From Clostridium sp. (GTDB lineage: Bacteria > Bacillota > Clostridia > Clostridiales > Clostridiaceae): a DNA stretch of 64,000 nucleotides. The position numbers and the translations under genes were made by a program. Within the stretch, counting starts at the first letter, position 1, and each line of letters starts with the position of its first letter. Of this stretch, positions 25,201 through 32,421 are shown piece by piece. The stretch is taken from contig NZ_JAHAIF010000010.1 in the NCBI RefSeq assembly GCF_018372875.1, positions 8,432 through 72,431 of the forward strand, in the 5' to 3' direction. The notes below the pieces were generated by a model. It saw only the letters and a list, made by a program, of their open reading frames with translations, did no database searches and had not been told where the DNA came from.

Positions 25201-27347
25201 ATAATGATTTACGCGTAAAGGTTAAACGTACTTCAAGTAGTAAAGAAGAACAAATTTTATTTGAATCTGAATATGGTTCCATAAAAGCAGTTCAAAAGGA
25301 TACTGGGAAAGTTGGTTTCTCAAGAGAAAATTATGACTATTCATTTAATTATGAACTACCTGTAAATGAGTGGGTAGAGTTAGAATTTAAAAATAAGTTA
25401 AATCAAATTTCTTTATATGTAAATGGAAGCTTAGTGGATACCTTAGGTGATGGAGAAAAGGTAGAAGGAAGACCATTGCTTGCAACAAATATGTTACCTA
25501 TGAAATATATTGGAAGCAAAACTAAATCATTTATAGGATATGTAGATGATATAAGATTAGCTAAAAATGCAGAATATGCTTCCACTATGGAATTAGATTA
25601 TGCAGTATGGAATGCTAGTGAATATTTAACAGAAAATAAAAACCATAAACTAAGTGAATTAATAAAGGACTCTAAGAAAATATTTACTAAATATAATCCA
25701 ACAGCACAAGAAATTAGCGAAAAAGCTAATGAAATTAATACAATATTAAAGGATTTAGAATTTCAAAAAGCTGATTATTCAAGAGTAAATGCATATTTAT
25801 CTTTAATTCCAGAAGATTTATCTCCATATACAGAAGAAAGTGTAAATGTATTATTGTTTGTAAAGAATAGCATTAGAGAAGACTTACCAGCTTCATTACA
25901 ATCTACAGTAGATGGATATGAAAAATCATTATCATCTGCATTAAATGGATTGGTAACAAAGCCTATAAAAAATGTTAATTATATTGATAATTCAAAAATT
26001 AAAGCTAAAGCTTCTAGTTACCAGAAAGATGGATCTGATCCTAAAAATGTATTAGATGATAACACTGGTACTATGTGGCATACAGACTGGAATGTAACTA
26101 CAATGCCTCATTGGATTGACCTTGAAATGGACGAACCAACTAAGGTAAATGGTTTGACATATGTTCCTCGCCAAAGTGGACTTAATGGAACTATTACTAA
26201 ATACGAGATTCAAGTAAGTGATGATGGTGTTAACTATACAAAGGTTAAGGAAGGAACCCTAGCAAGGAATTCTGAAGCAAAAATTATTGAGTTTGATGAA
26301 GTTACAACTAAACATGTAAGATTAGTTGCAATAGAAGCAGTAAATAATAATGGGACAGCTTCTGAAATTAAATTACATGCAGTGGATGTAAAAGCAGATG
26401 TTGAAGGCTTAAGAAAACTTATTGATGAAGCTTCAGCTATTGAAAACCAAGGGTTTACAGTAGATTCTTGGAAATCTCTTCAAGATAAAATTGTAGAAGC
26501 AAAAGCTTTAGCAAATTCAGCAGAACCAAATGCAAATGATGTTGAAATTATGAAAACAGAATTATCAGTTGCAATGGTTAGCTTAATATTAGAAGATAAA
26601 CCAGTTGAAGTGGATAAATCTAAATTAGAGGAACTATATAATAAGGTGAAGACTTTAGAAGAGGGTGATTATACTAACGAGAGTTGGAGTATCTTTAGCC
26701 AAGCATTAGAAAAGGCAAAAAAAGTGTTAAAGGATGATTTAGCTACTGAAGAAGCAGTTGATAATGCATTCAATGAGTTAACTGTTGCTTACGATAAACT
26801 TGTTGAAATCACACCAGAAGAAGGAATATCAAAAGATGACTTACAAGGTTTGATAAATAAAATAGAAGGATTAGATATCTCTAAATATACAGAAACTTCC
26901 CTTGAAGTATTAGAAAATGCTATTAAAAATGCTCAATTGGTATTAGATAATACTAATGCATCAAAAGAAGAAATAGAAGAAGCGTATAATAATCTTGCAG
27001 ATGCATTATCTAAGCTTGAAGTAAAAGTAGATAAAACTAGACTAACAGAGTTATATAATAAACTTATTAAATTAGAAAAGGGAAGTTATACAGATGGAAG
27101 CTGGAGTGATTTTAAAAATGCTTTAGATTCTGCAAAAGCTGTTATTGAAAATAAAGATGCCACAACAGAAGAAGTTGAAAAGGCAATAGTAGAATTGCAA
27201 AAAGCATTTAACAATTTAAAACAATCAGAAGGACAAAGTGTAGCTACTGGTGATAATGCAAATATAGGTTTATGGCTTACACTTTTAGCTATATCTGTAG
27301 TAGGAGCTTGTTTTGTAGTATTAAAGAAAGAAAATAAAATCAGTTAA
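22284..27347 (+). CDS. Surface beta-N-acetylhexosaminidase (GH20) with CBM32 and FIVAR modules
   Basis: 1687-aa secreted, multi-domain enzyme for host mucin or glycan breakdown. The order is: signal peptide (1-30); two F5/8C (CBM32) domains (about 35-165 and 175-320); a GH20 N-terminal domain (about 420-530); a GH20 catalytic barrel (about 540-880) with the catalytic pair D728-E729 in HVGADEYN; a LamG-like lectin domain (about 940-1105); a helical linker; a third CBM32 (about 1225-1370); and four helical FIVAR repeats (about 1375-1665). A hydrophobic segment (about 1665-1681) and a short Lys-rich tail end the protein. The sequence before the segment reads VATGDN, not LPxTG, so sorting is by a non-canonical motif or by membrane retention. 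The catalytic pair is intact. A leader peptide precedes it and a strong terminator follows. Confidence 0.92.
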   Translation: MKFKRIINSLLSAAMIVNLIPFNAMTVSAKTSPNVNLALNKNVIASAEYSTMPASNLTDEDEGSRWSSESKPVQWAYVDLGQEEELNYFRMIWESNENYASSYNIYVSNDINNWGDPVVVQAGNATKISENLIETSVKGRYVKLEVTEQNGYPNVSCSDFKVMLKDSSVPDEQDPSENIALGKEVFVSDSETSSLSGDKAVDGDTTSKGSRWSATGKPAWIYLDLGKKQNIKTINLFWERRNATKYEIQVADTLSNPMNDNDWKTVKSFTENPSKKDQKILLDKVYNARYIRLYINEYTTDDPDGIVTWNSVSLYEMEVYGGDTKQSISDIVNAINIQSPNKGDKKLDISNLPNEEGFIVEYNGTDYEQVIGEDLTIYEPITDVTVNVSFKVTNEETKEYKFKECAIKVPGKYTSEEGDNASPVVIPELREWKGNTGNFTISDSSRIIVPSELKEMAETFAEDYKAMSGKTLKVVSGVTPKSGDIFFALINDESKGLQDEGYLMDISDYITVEAETETGSFWATRTILQILKQNNNTTIPKGITRDYPLYKVRGFILDVGRKTFTMDYLEQVVKEMSWYKLNDFQVHLNDNLIPLENYSSAGKDPMEAYSAFRLESDIKKGGNNGLNKADLTSTDMFYTKNEFNEFIKTSRMYGVNIVPEIDTPAHSLALTKVRPDLRHGTWGRDNDHLALKTKYDECLEFVKSIFDEYMMGEDPVFDDQTIIHVGADEYNADKESYRKFADDMLEYVQDTGRTARIWGSLSQCRGTTPVRSENVQMNLWNFGYANMDEMYEQGFDLINCNDGNYYIVPNAGYYYDYLNDNTMYNLPINSIGGVTIPAGDDQMIGGAFAVWNDMTDYLNNGVSEYDVYDRIGGAMPLFAAKLWGKNDLSLDEAKEKINEIGEDPTVNFDYDVETKSENIAQYNMDDLKDSSSNEYNLTLGSNAEIKEKDGKNVLELKGNESYLQSKLNTVGLNNDLRVKVKRTSSSKEEQILFESEYGSIKAVQKDTGKVGFSRENYDYSFNYELPVNEWVELEFKNKLNQISLYVNGSLVDTLGDGEKVEGRPLLATNMLPMKYIGSKTKSFIGYVDDIRLAKNAEYASTMELDYAVWNASEYLTENKNHKLSELIKDSKKIFTKYNPTAQEISEKANEINTILKDLEFQKADYSRVNAYLSLIPEDLSPYTEESVNVLLFVKNSIREDLPASLQSTVDGYEKSLSSALNGLVTKPIKNVNYIDNSKIKAKASSYQKDGSDPKNVLDDNTGTMWHTDWNVTTMPHWIDLEMDEPTKVNGLTYVPRQSGLNGTITKYEIQVSDDGVNYTKVKEGTLARNSEAKIIEFDEVTTKHVRLVAIEAVNNNGTASEIKLHAVDVKADVEGLRKLIDEASAIENQGFTVDSWKSLQDKIVEAKALANSAEPNANDVEIMKTELSVAMVSLILEDKPVEVDKSKLEELYNKVKTLEEGDYTNESWSIFSQALEKAKKVLKDDLATEEAVDNAFNELTVAYDKLVEITPEEGISKDDLQGLINKIEGLDISKYTETSLEVLENAIKNAQLVLDNTNASKEEIEEAYNNLADALSKLEVKVDKTRLTELYNKLIKLEKGSYTDGSWSDFKNALDSAKAVIENKDATTEEVEKAIVELQKAFNNLKQSEGQSVATGDNANIGLWLTLLAISVVGACFVVLKKENKIS

Positions 27348-27354
27348 AAATTAA

Positions 27355-27395
27355 ATCGCTGTATATCAGTCTTCTGATATACAGTGATTTTTTTC
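27355..27395 (+). terminator. Terminator after the hexosaminidase gene
   Basis: A 15-bp stem (27355-27369 with 27374-27388, one G-U/C-A irregularity near the base, TCTT loop) is followed by T7. Confidence 0.9.
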
Positions 27396-27517
27396 ATAAA
27401 CATTAATAATAATACAATTAAAGCTACTATCTCCTATTATTAAAAAATAACAACCCTTTATTTTATGCAATAAATTTGTTATAATACATTAGAAATTTGG
27501 ATATAAAGGAGAATACT

Positions 27518-28852
27518 ATGTCAGAAGTAAAAAATCTAAAGTATTATATTGAAACATGGGGCTGTCAAATGAATGAAGAAGACTCTGAAAAACTTTCAGG
27601 AATGCTTAAGAGAATTGGATATACAAAGACTGAAGCTAAAGAAGAAGCTTCAATTATTTTATTTAATACATGTTGCGTAAGAGAAAACGCTGAAAATAAA
27701 GTTTATGGAAATTTAGGGCTACTTAAGAAACTAAAGAAAAATAATCCTGATTTAGTTATAGGTATCTGTGGGTGCATGATGCAACAAAAGGGAATGGCTG
27801 ATAAAATTTTAAAAGAATTCCCATATGTTGATATTATCTTCGGTACACATAACTCTTATAAGTTCCCTGAATACTTAAATAGAGTAAAGACAGAAGGGGT
27901 TCAAGTTAAAGAAATATTTGACAAAGAAACTGAAATTATTGAAGGTATTCCTGTAGATAGAGAAAGTTCAATAAAAGCATTTGTTACTATTATGTATGGA
28001 TGTAACAACTTCTGTACTTACTGTGTAGTTCCTTATGTTAGAGGAAGAGAAAGAAGCAGAAAACCAGAAGAAATTGAAAAGGAAATTAAGGAACTTGTAG
28101 CTCAAGGGTATAAAGAAATCACTCTTCTTGGACAAAATGTTAACTCATATGGTAAGGGACTAGAAGAAGAAATAGATTTTGCAAAACTTCTTAGAAGAAT
28201 TAATGAAATTGAAGGTCTTGAAAGAGTTAGATTTATGACATCTCATCCTAAGGACTTAACAGAAGATGTTATTATGGCTATTAAAGAGTGTGACAAGTTA
28301 TGTGAACAAATTCATCTTCCAGTTCAAAGTGGTTCTGATGAAATCTTAAAGAAGATGAACAGACACTATGATAGAGAAAAGTACATGAGCTTAATTAAGA
28401 AAATAAAGGAAGAAATTCCAGAGTGCTCAATAACAACAGATATTATTGTTGGATTCCCTGGAGAAACAGAAGAAAACTTCTTAGATACTTTAACTCTTTG
28501 TGAGGAAGTTGGATATGATTCAGCATTTACTTTCATTTACTCAAGAAGAAACCATACACCAGCTGACAGAATGGAAGATCAAGTTCCAGATGATGTTAAG
28601 CACGAAAGATTTAACAGATTAGTTGATGTTATTAATAAAGGTGTAATCAATGGAAATAAGGTTTATGAAGGTAGAACTGTTGAGGTTCTAGTTGAAGGAC
28701 CATCTAAAAATGATGAAACTAAGTTAATGGGTAGAACAAGAAATGGTAGACTTGTAAACTTCCCAGGAGATTCTTCTATGATTGGTAAGTTAGTTAATGT
28801 TCACATAAATAGAGCTCAACCATTCTCATTACTTGGAGAAATAGTAGAATAG
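27518..28852 (+). CDS. miaB: tRNA-2-methylthio-N6-dimethylallyladenosine synthase
   Basis: 444-aa radical-SAM methylthiotransferase that converts i6A37 to ms2i6A37 in tRNAs reading UNN codons, the step after MiaA (encoded at 46337 in this window). The N-terminal UPF0004 domain holds auxiliary-cluster cysteines C16 (ETWGCQMN), C52 (NTCCVREN) and C86 (CGCM). The radical-SAM triad is C162, C166 and C169 in [15 protein letters not shown] domain ends the protein (about 375-440). The ATG at 27518 follows AAAGGAGA; a longer frame opens with TTG at 27497. It is a single-gene unit between two terminators, with TATAAT at 27480-27485 as a likely -10 element. Confidence 0.95.
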   Translation: MSEVKNLKYYIETWGCQMNEEDSEKLSGMLKRIGYTKTEAKEEASIILFNTCCVRENAENKVYGNLGLLKKLKKNNPDLVIGICGCMMQQKGMADKILKEFPYVDIIFGTHNSYKFPEYLNRVKTEGVQVKEIFDKETEIIEGIPVDRESSIKAFVTIMYGCNNFCTYCVVPYVRGRERSRKPEEIEKEIKELVAQGYKEITLLGQNVNSYGKGLEEEIDFAKLLRRINEIEGLERVRFMTSHPKDLTEDVIMAIKECDKLCEQIHLPVQSGSDEILKKMNRHYDREKYMSLIKKIKEEIPECSITTDIIVGFPGETEENFLDTLTLCEEVGYDSAFTFIYSRRNHTPADRMEDQVPDDVKHERFNRLVDVINKGVINGNKVYEGRTVEVLVEGPSKNDETKLMGRTRNGRLVNFPGDSSMIGKLVNVHINRAQPFSLLGEIVE

Positions 28853-28858
28853 TTTATT

Positions 28859-28886
28859 AGAAACTGCTTTTGCAGTTTCTTTTTTA
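28859..28886 (+). terminator. Terminator of miaB
   Basis: AGAAACTGC (28859-28867) pairs with GCAGTTTCT (28872-28880) and is followed by T5. Confidence 0.85.
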
Positions 28887-28970
28887 CTGTCTAGACCAAT
28901 TATAAAATTTCAATTAGCTATAAATCAAAGGTATTATTACTTTTTCATATTAAAAAATATAAAATAAAGG

Positions 28971-29083
28971 ATAGTAATTTTATAATTTCCTTACCTTTAG
29001 TACGGGTGGGGGGGATATTTATTTTGATGTGACTTGGAGCTTGCGACGGAACAAGTAAAATAAATATACACCCAACCTTTTTT
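28971..29083 (+). repeat. Structured intergenic repeat, copy B
   Basis: Second copy of the repeat of 10938-11040. TTTTATAATTTCCTTA (from about 28977) and CTTTAGTA lead into a hairpin. GGGTG (29004-29008) pairs with CACCC (29069-29073) and ATATTTATTTT (29015-29025) with AAAATAAATAT (29057-29067). An internal loop GATGTGA faces a single T, and CTTG pairs with CAAG at the apical side. It ends in CCTTTTTT. It lies between the miaB terminator and the lipoprotein gene at 29152. Confidence 0.75.
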
Positions 29084-29151
29084 ATTATGAATCATTATTT
29101 TGAAGTTTCTTAAATATTAATACTGTATAATTATTATTTAGGAGAACGAGT

Positions 29152-30213
29152 ATGAAGAAAAAAATCGTTTATGCTTTGCTTTGTATATTTGCATTATTTC
29201 TAGTAGCTTGTGGAACCAATAAAACTAGTGAGGGTACTAAAGTAAACAAAATTAATATTAAATTTAACTTAGATGAAAATTTAGGTGTTGAAGGATACAA
29301 AGAGATAAATAGTATTACAACAGACATTGATGGCGATGGGGTTGGAGATATTATAAAACTACTTGAGAATGATGATCTTAATTCCAAAAGGACTTATATT
29401 CAGATAATAGATGGAAGTAATAATAGAACGCTCTATGTTAAGGAAGTAGACCCTATGAGCATAGAAGTAGCTGATGCACAAGACACTACTGGAGATAAGA
29501 TAAAGGATATTTTAATAAATGTACAAGGTGGTGGGGCAAGTCACTATTCTCTTCTTTTTTATTATAAAGATGGTGAATATGTAGTAGCAGATGAGGATGT
29601 TCCAAAGTATAATAAGGGCTTTTTAAGTGATTATTCTTATTATGTTATGGATACCAAAAGTTATAATTATTATAAATATAAGATTCCTGATGATAAAAAG
29701 AACTTTTATATAGAAAATGGATTTTATGATAAGTATGGAGCTACTAACAAGGAAGATAATTATACTCAAGAGTCCAATGGTAGTATTTTAAAGGATGTAG
29801 ATGGTGACAATGTATATGAGCTTTTAAATAGGTTTTCCTTAAGGGATGCATCAACTAATGATAAAATTATGGATGTTGTAGAGGTAATGAAATATGAAAA
29901 TGGTATATTTAAGCTAATAGAGGTTAAAGGAGATGAAAAGAACCTAACCCATAATGATTTTAGTGGTTTATCTATAGAAGATATTAAGTATAGAATTTAT
30001 GACGTTACAGGTAAAACTCCAAAAGAGGTTGACTACACATATACAGAGGATGATTTAAAGCTACCAGAAAACATAAAAAATGATTATTATAAATTCTATG
30101 TGGTTTATAATAGTCCTGATGGAGGAATGCAAGCAGATTGGTTGCTTCTAGTTAATAAGGAAACTCTTAAGATGTATAAATACTATCCTGATGATAAAAT
30201 ATTTCCATTGTAG
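29152..30213 (+). CDS. Lipoprotein with calcium-loop-like repeats
   Basis: 353-aa lipoprotein (lipobox LVAC, C20). Three acidic loops, DIDGDGVGD, DTTGDKIKD and DVDGDNVYE, spaced along the chain recall the metal loops of FG-GAP/VCBS beta-propeller repeats or dockerin/EF-hand motifs. Aromatic-rich beta segments lie between them. No enzyme motif is recognised. The ribosome site TAGGAGAA is upstream. The satD gene follows after 73 bp with a TATAAT between (about 30253-30258), so satD may also have its own promoter. Function unknown; surface sensing or binding is only a guess. Confidence 0.7.
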   Translation: MKKKIVYALLCIFALFLVACGTNKTSEGTKVNKINIKFNLDENLGVEGYKEINSITTDIDGDGVGDIIKLLENDDLNSKRTYIQIIDGSNNRTLYVKEVDPMSIEVADAQDTTGDKIKDILINVQGGGASHYSLLFYYKDGEYVVADEDVPKYNKGFLSDYSYYVMDTKSYNYYKYKIPDDKKNFYIENGFYDKYGATNKEDNYTQESNGSILKDVDGDNVYELLNRFSLRDASTNDKIMDVVEVMKYENGIFKLIEVKGDEKNLTHNDFSGLSIEDIKYRIYDVTGKTPKEVDYTYTEDDLKLPENIKNDYYKFYVVYNSPDGGMQADWLLLVNKETLKMYKYYPDDKIFPL

Positions 30214-30286
30214 ACAGTACTAAAATTTAAGATAAAACGTGTTAAAATATGGTATAATTTAAGAAAAACGAAGTGGTGATAAGAAA

Positions 30287-31000
30287 ATGATATGCAGTGT
30301 TATAAATATGGATATTGTTAATTCTCGCGGAATTAATAATAGAATCCAAATTCAAAATATAATTAAAAATTATTTAAATACCCTTAGCAATAAGTATAAG
30401 AAGGAACTTTTAAGTCCTATAACAATAACCTTAGGGGATGAATGGCAAATTGTACTTAAAGATATTTCTAAAAGCTACACTATAATTACTGAGGTTAATG
30501 AATTTTTAAATAATTATCACATTAAAACCTACTCAGGTATAGGTATTGGTAGTATTAGTACAGAGATTTATAATAATAGCTCTAATATGGATGGAGAAGC
30601 CTTTATAAATGCAAGAAATGCCATAAATATAGCTAAAAAATCTGGAGATACAATTAAGTCTAAGGTAAATAGAGTTTATTTAAATGAGTATTCTATAATG
30701 GAAAAGGATGAAGTTGCTATATCATTAGTAAGTGATGGGGATTATTCTACAGTACAGATAGGCTATATTATTAATGCTTTAATTGAGAATACGGAGATAT
30801 TAATTAATAAAGTAACTCCTAAACAGTGGGTGGTTATTAAGAGTTACAGAGAGGCCGGATCATATAAAAAGATGGTTGAAGATGGGGTATCAAACTCAAA
30901 ATCTGATATATCTCAAAAGTTAAATTCAGCTGAGTTCTTTGTAATAGAAAAAAATATAAAGCTTATAGAAAAACTATTTGGTAATTATAGGGGAGTATAG
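30287..31000 (+). CDS. SatD-family protein
   Basis: 237-aa cytosolic protein of the SatD family, named from the acid-tolerance operon satCDE of Streptococcus mutans; its biochemical role is unknown. Conserved blocks are MDIVNSR, TLGDEWQIVL (a GDEW motif about residue 50), GIGIGSIST and MDGEAFINARNA. The GDEW/GIGIG arrangement recalls nucleotidyl-cyclase or GGDEF-like palm folds, which is an inference worth testing by structure prediction. The C-terminal part (about 150-237) looks like a helix-turn-helix (VTPKQWVVIKSYREAGSYKKMVE). Its stop lies two bases before the start of the DUF3307 membrane protein, a pairing seen in other Firmicutes. Confidence 0.8.
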   Translation: MICSVINMDIVNSRGINNRIQIQNIIKNYLNTLSNKYKKELLSPITITLGDEWQIVLKDISKSYTIITEVNEFLNNYHIKTYSGIGIGSISTEIYNNSSNMDGEAFINARNAINIAKKSGDTIKSKVNRVYLNEYSIMEKDEVAISLVSDGDYSTVQIGYIINALIENTEILINKVTPKQWVVIKSYREAGSYKKMVEDGVSNSKSDISQKLNSAEFFVIEKNIKLIEKLFGNYRGV

Positions 31001-31002
31001 TT

Positions 31003-31803
31003 ATGTATTTTACATTGTTTTTAATGTCATTAATATCCCATATACTTGGGGATTTTGTGTTTCAAAGTGATAAAATAGTTAAAGGAAGAGAAGGGGCAAA
31101 CAATGTTAAATATAAATGGTATACAAGTTCAACAAGATATAATCTTATACATGCATTTATTCATGGTATTATATTCATACTTTTAACATGGATAGTTATT
31201 TATACCTCTACAATAACATTGTATAATTACTTTTTTTATGCAATAGCCATACTTTTTATTCATTTTATTATAGATTACGGAAAGTCTTGTTATAAGATTG
31301 TTATGGAGAAACTGCCCTTTAAAATTGAAAATGTAGTATTATTTATTTTAGATCAGTTTCTTCATTTTTTATCATTATATATAATATTCATTGCATTTAA
31401 TAATATTAGTTTTAAGGATTTTCTTCAATATATTCATTCGCTCTATAGCCAAGCTATCCCTTATAATAATTTTCTATCAATAGTATTTATAATACTCTTT
31501 TGTAGTTATGGAGTAGGATATTTTTCTAAATTTTTATTAAAAAGTATTGGTAGAAATAGTTCTCAACATGATGAAGGAGCTAAAAATGGTGGCTTTATAA
31601 TAGGAATTTGTGAAAGATTATTTATTATGATATCGGTTGTTTGCTCTCAGTATGGTTTAATTGCAGTTATTTTAACCTTAAAATCAATTGCAAGGTTTAA
31701 GAAGTTTTCAGAGGATTACTTTGTGGAATGCTTTATTGTAGGAACTTTAGTAAGTTTAGTTACTGCATTTATTGGAGGTATTCTCATTTACAATTTAATT
31801 TAG
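31003..31803 (+). CDS. DUF3307 membrane protein
   Basis: 266-aa integral membrane protein with about six to seven hydrophobic segments. The N-terminal HILGDFVFQSDKI and FIIDYGKSCYK blocks are the histidine- and aspartate-containing motifs of the DUF3307 family. It is translated right after satD (two-base gap, ribosome site GGGGAG) and the two are surely co-transcribed. Function unknown. The recurrent pairing with SatD suggests that a cytosolic nucleotide- or stress-sensing protein works with this membrane partner. Confidence 0.8.
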   Translation: MYFTLFLMSLISHILGDFVFQSDKIVKGREGANNVKYKWYTSSTRYNLIHAFIHGIIFILLTWIVIYTSTITLYNYFFYAIAILFIHFIIDYGKSCYKIVMEKLPFKIENVVLFILDQFLHFLSLYIIFIAFNNISFKDFLQYIHSLYSQAIPYNNFLSIVFIILFCSYGVGYFSKFLLKSIGRNSSQHDEGAKNGGFIIGICERLFIMISVVCSQYGLIAVILTLKSIARFKKFSEDYFVECFIVGTLVSLVTAFIGGILIYNLI

Positions 31804-31809
31804 ATATAT

Positions 31810-31848
31810 AAAAGCTAGGAATAAATATTGTTATTCTTAGCTTTATTT
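31810..31848. terminator. Bidirectional terminator between DUF3307 and the short satD
   Basis: AAAGCTAGGAATAA (31811-31824) pairs with TTATTCTTAGCTTT (31831-31844) with one G-U/A irregularity. The hairpin contains the last codons and stop of the minus-strand gene (31815). Confidence 0.75.
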
Positions 31849-32183
31849 AATTCAGCTCTAGCTCTTATAAAAGCTTCACCATCTAAACAATTTGTTGGTA
31901 AAGAGAAATCCTTTATAGATATATCACCAATTCCAACTCCAAAATAAAAAGATATATTAGAGGGCAGCCTCTTTTTAAAAAAGTTTTTAATATCTAAATC
32001 TGGTGCATCCTTTACTAATAGACCTTCCCATTCATCACCACAGGTAATACAAAAAGGACTTACTATATATTCCTTAAAAATTGTATTACAATCATCTATT
32101 AACTGTAATAGATTTTTCTGTAGTTCTTCTCTATTTTGAATTTTTCTTGAATCCTTTATATCAAATATAAGTGCCTTATACAT
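31815..32183 (-). CDS. Short SatD paralogue (N-terminal domain only)
   Basis: 122-aa protein collinear with the first half of the SatD protein at 30287. It shares FDIKDSR, TCGDEWEGLL, GVGIGDISI and LDGEAFIRARAELNKAK at the same spacing. It ends right after this conserved helix, in NNNIYS, and lacks the helix-turn-helix-like C-terminus. The final codons are part of the convergent terminator hairpin. It could be a truncated duplicate or a genuine stand-alone sensor domain; the intact motifs and good frame favour a functional gene. It is convergent with satD-DUF3307 and divergent from the SNF2 helicase gene, with twin palindromes in the shared upstream region. Confidence 0.7.
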   Translation of the reverse strand: MYKALIFDIKDSRKIQNREELQKNLLQLIDDCNTIFKEYIVSPFCITCGDEWEGLLVKDAPDLDIKNFFKKRLPSNISFYFGVGIGDISIKDFSLPTNCLDGEAFIRARAELNKAKNNNIYS

Positions 32184-32240
32184 AAATCCTCCATAGAAAA
32201 TAATAACAAGAGTTAATTTACTTTTATAAATCGCGTTGGG

Positions 32241-32289
32241 GTTAATGATATTTTATTAACTTTTAGAGAGTTAATAAAATTTTATTAAC
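32241..32289. promoter_or_regulatory. Twin 20-bp palindromic operators
   Basis: GTTAATAAAATTTTATTAAC (32270-32289) is a perfect 20-bp palindrome. A second 20-bp version (32241-32260), GTTAATGATA followed by TTTTATTAAC, differs at two positions. They are nine bases apart. They lie between divergent genes, 57 bases upstream of the short satD start and about 130 upstream of the SNF2 helicase start, as expected for a repressor or activator controlling one or both. Confidence 0.6.
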
Positions 32290-32421
32290 TGTTTGTTTTA
32301 TAACATTTTATGAAATTGGGAGTGTTTTGCTATTAGAATTAAAATCTATAGAAGTTAGACATAGGAACTTAAGTTCTGTTATTATATAATTAGATTAATC
32401 TAAAGAGAATGTGGTGATTAA

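Noticed and set aside
32270..32289. Rex (redox repressor) operator
   Set aside because: The GTTAA/TTAAC half-sites are ten bases apart instead of four, so it does not fit the Rex consensus.
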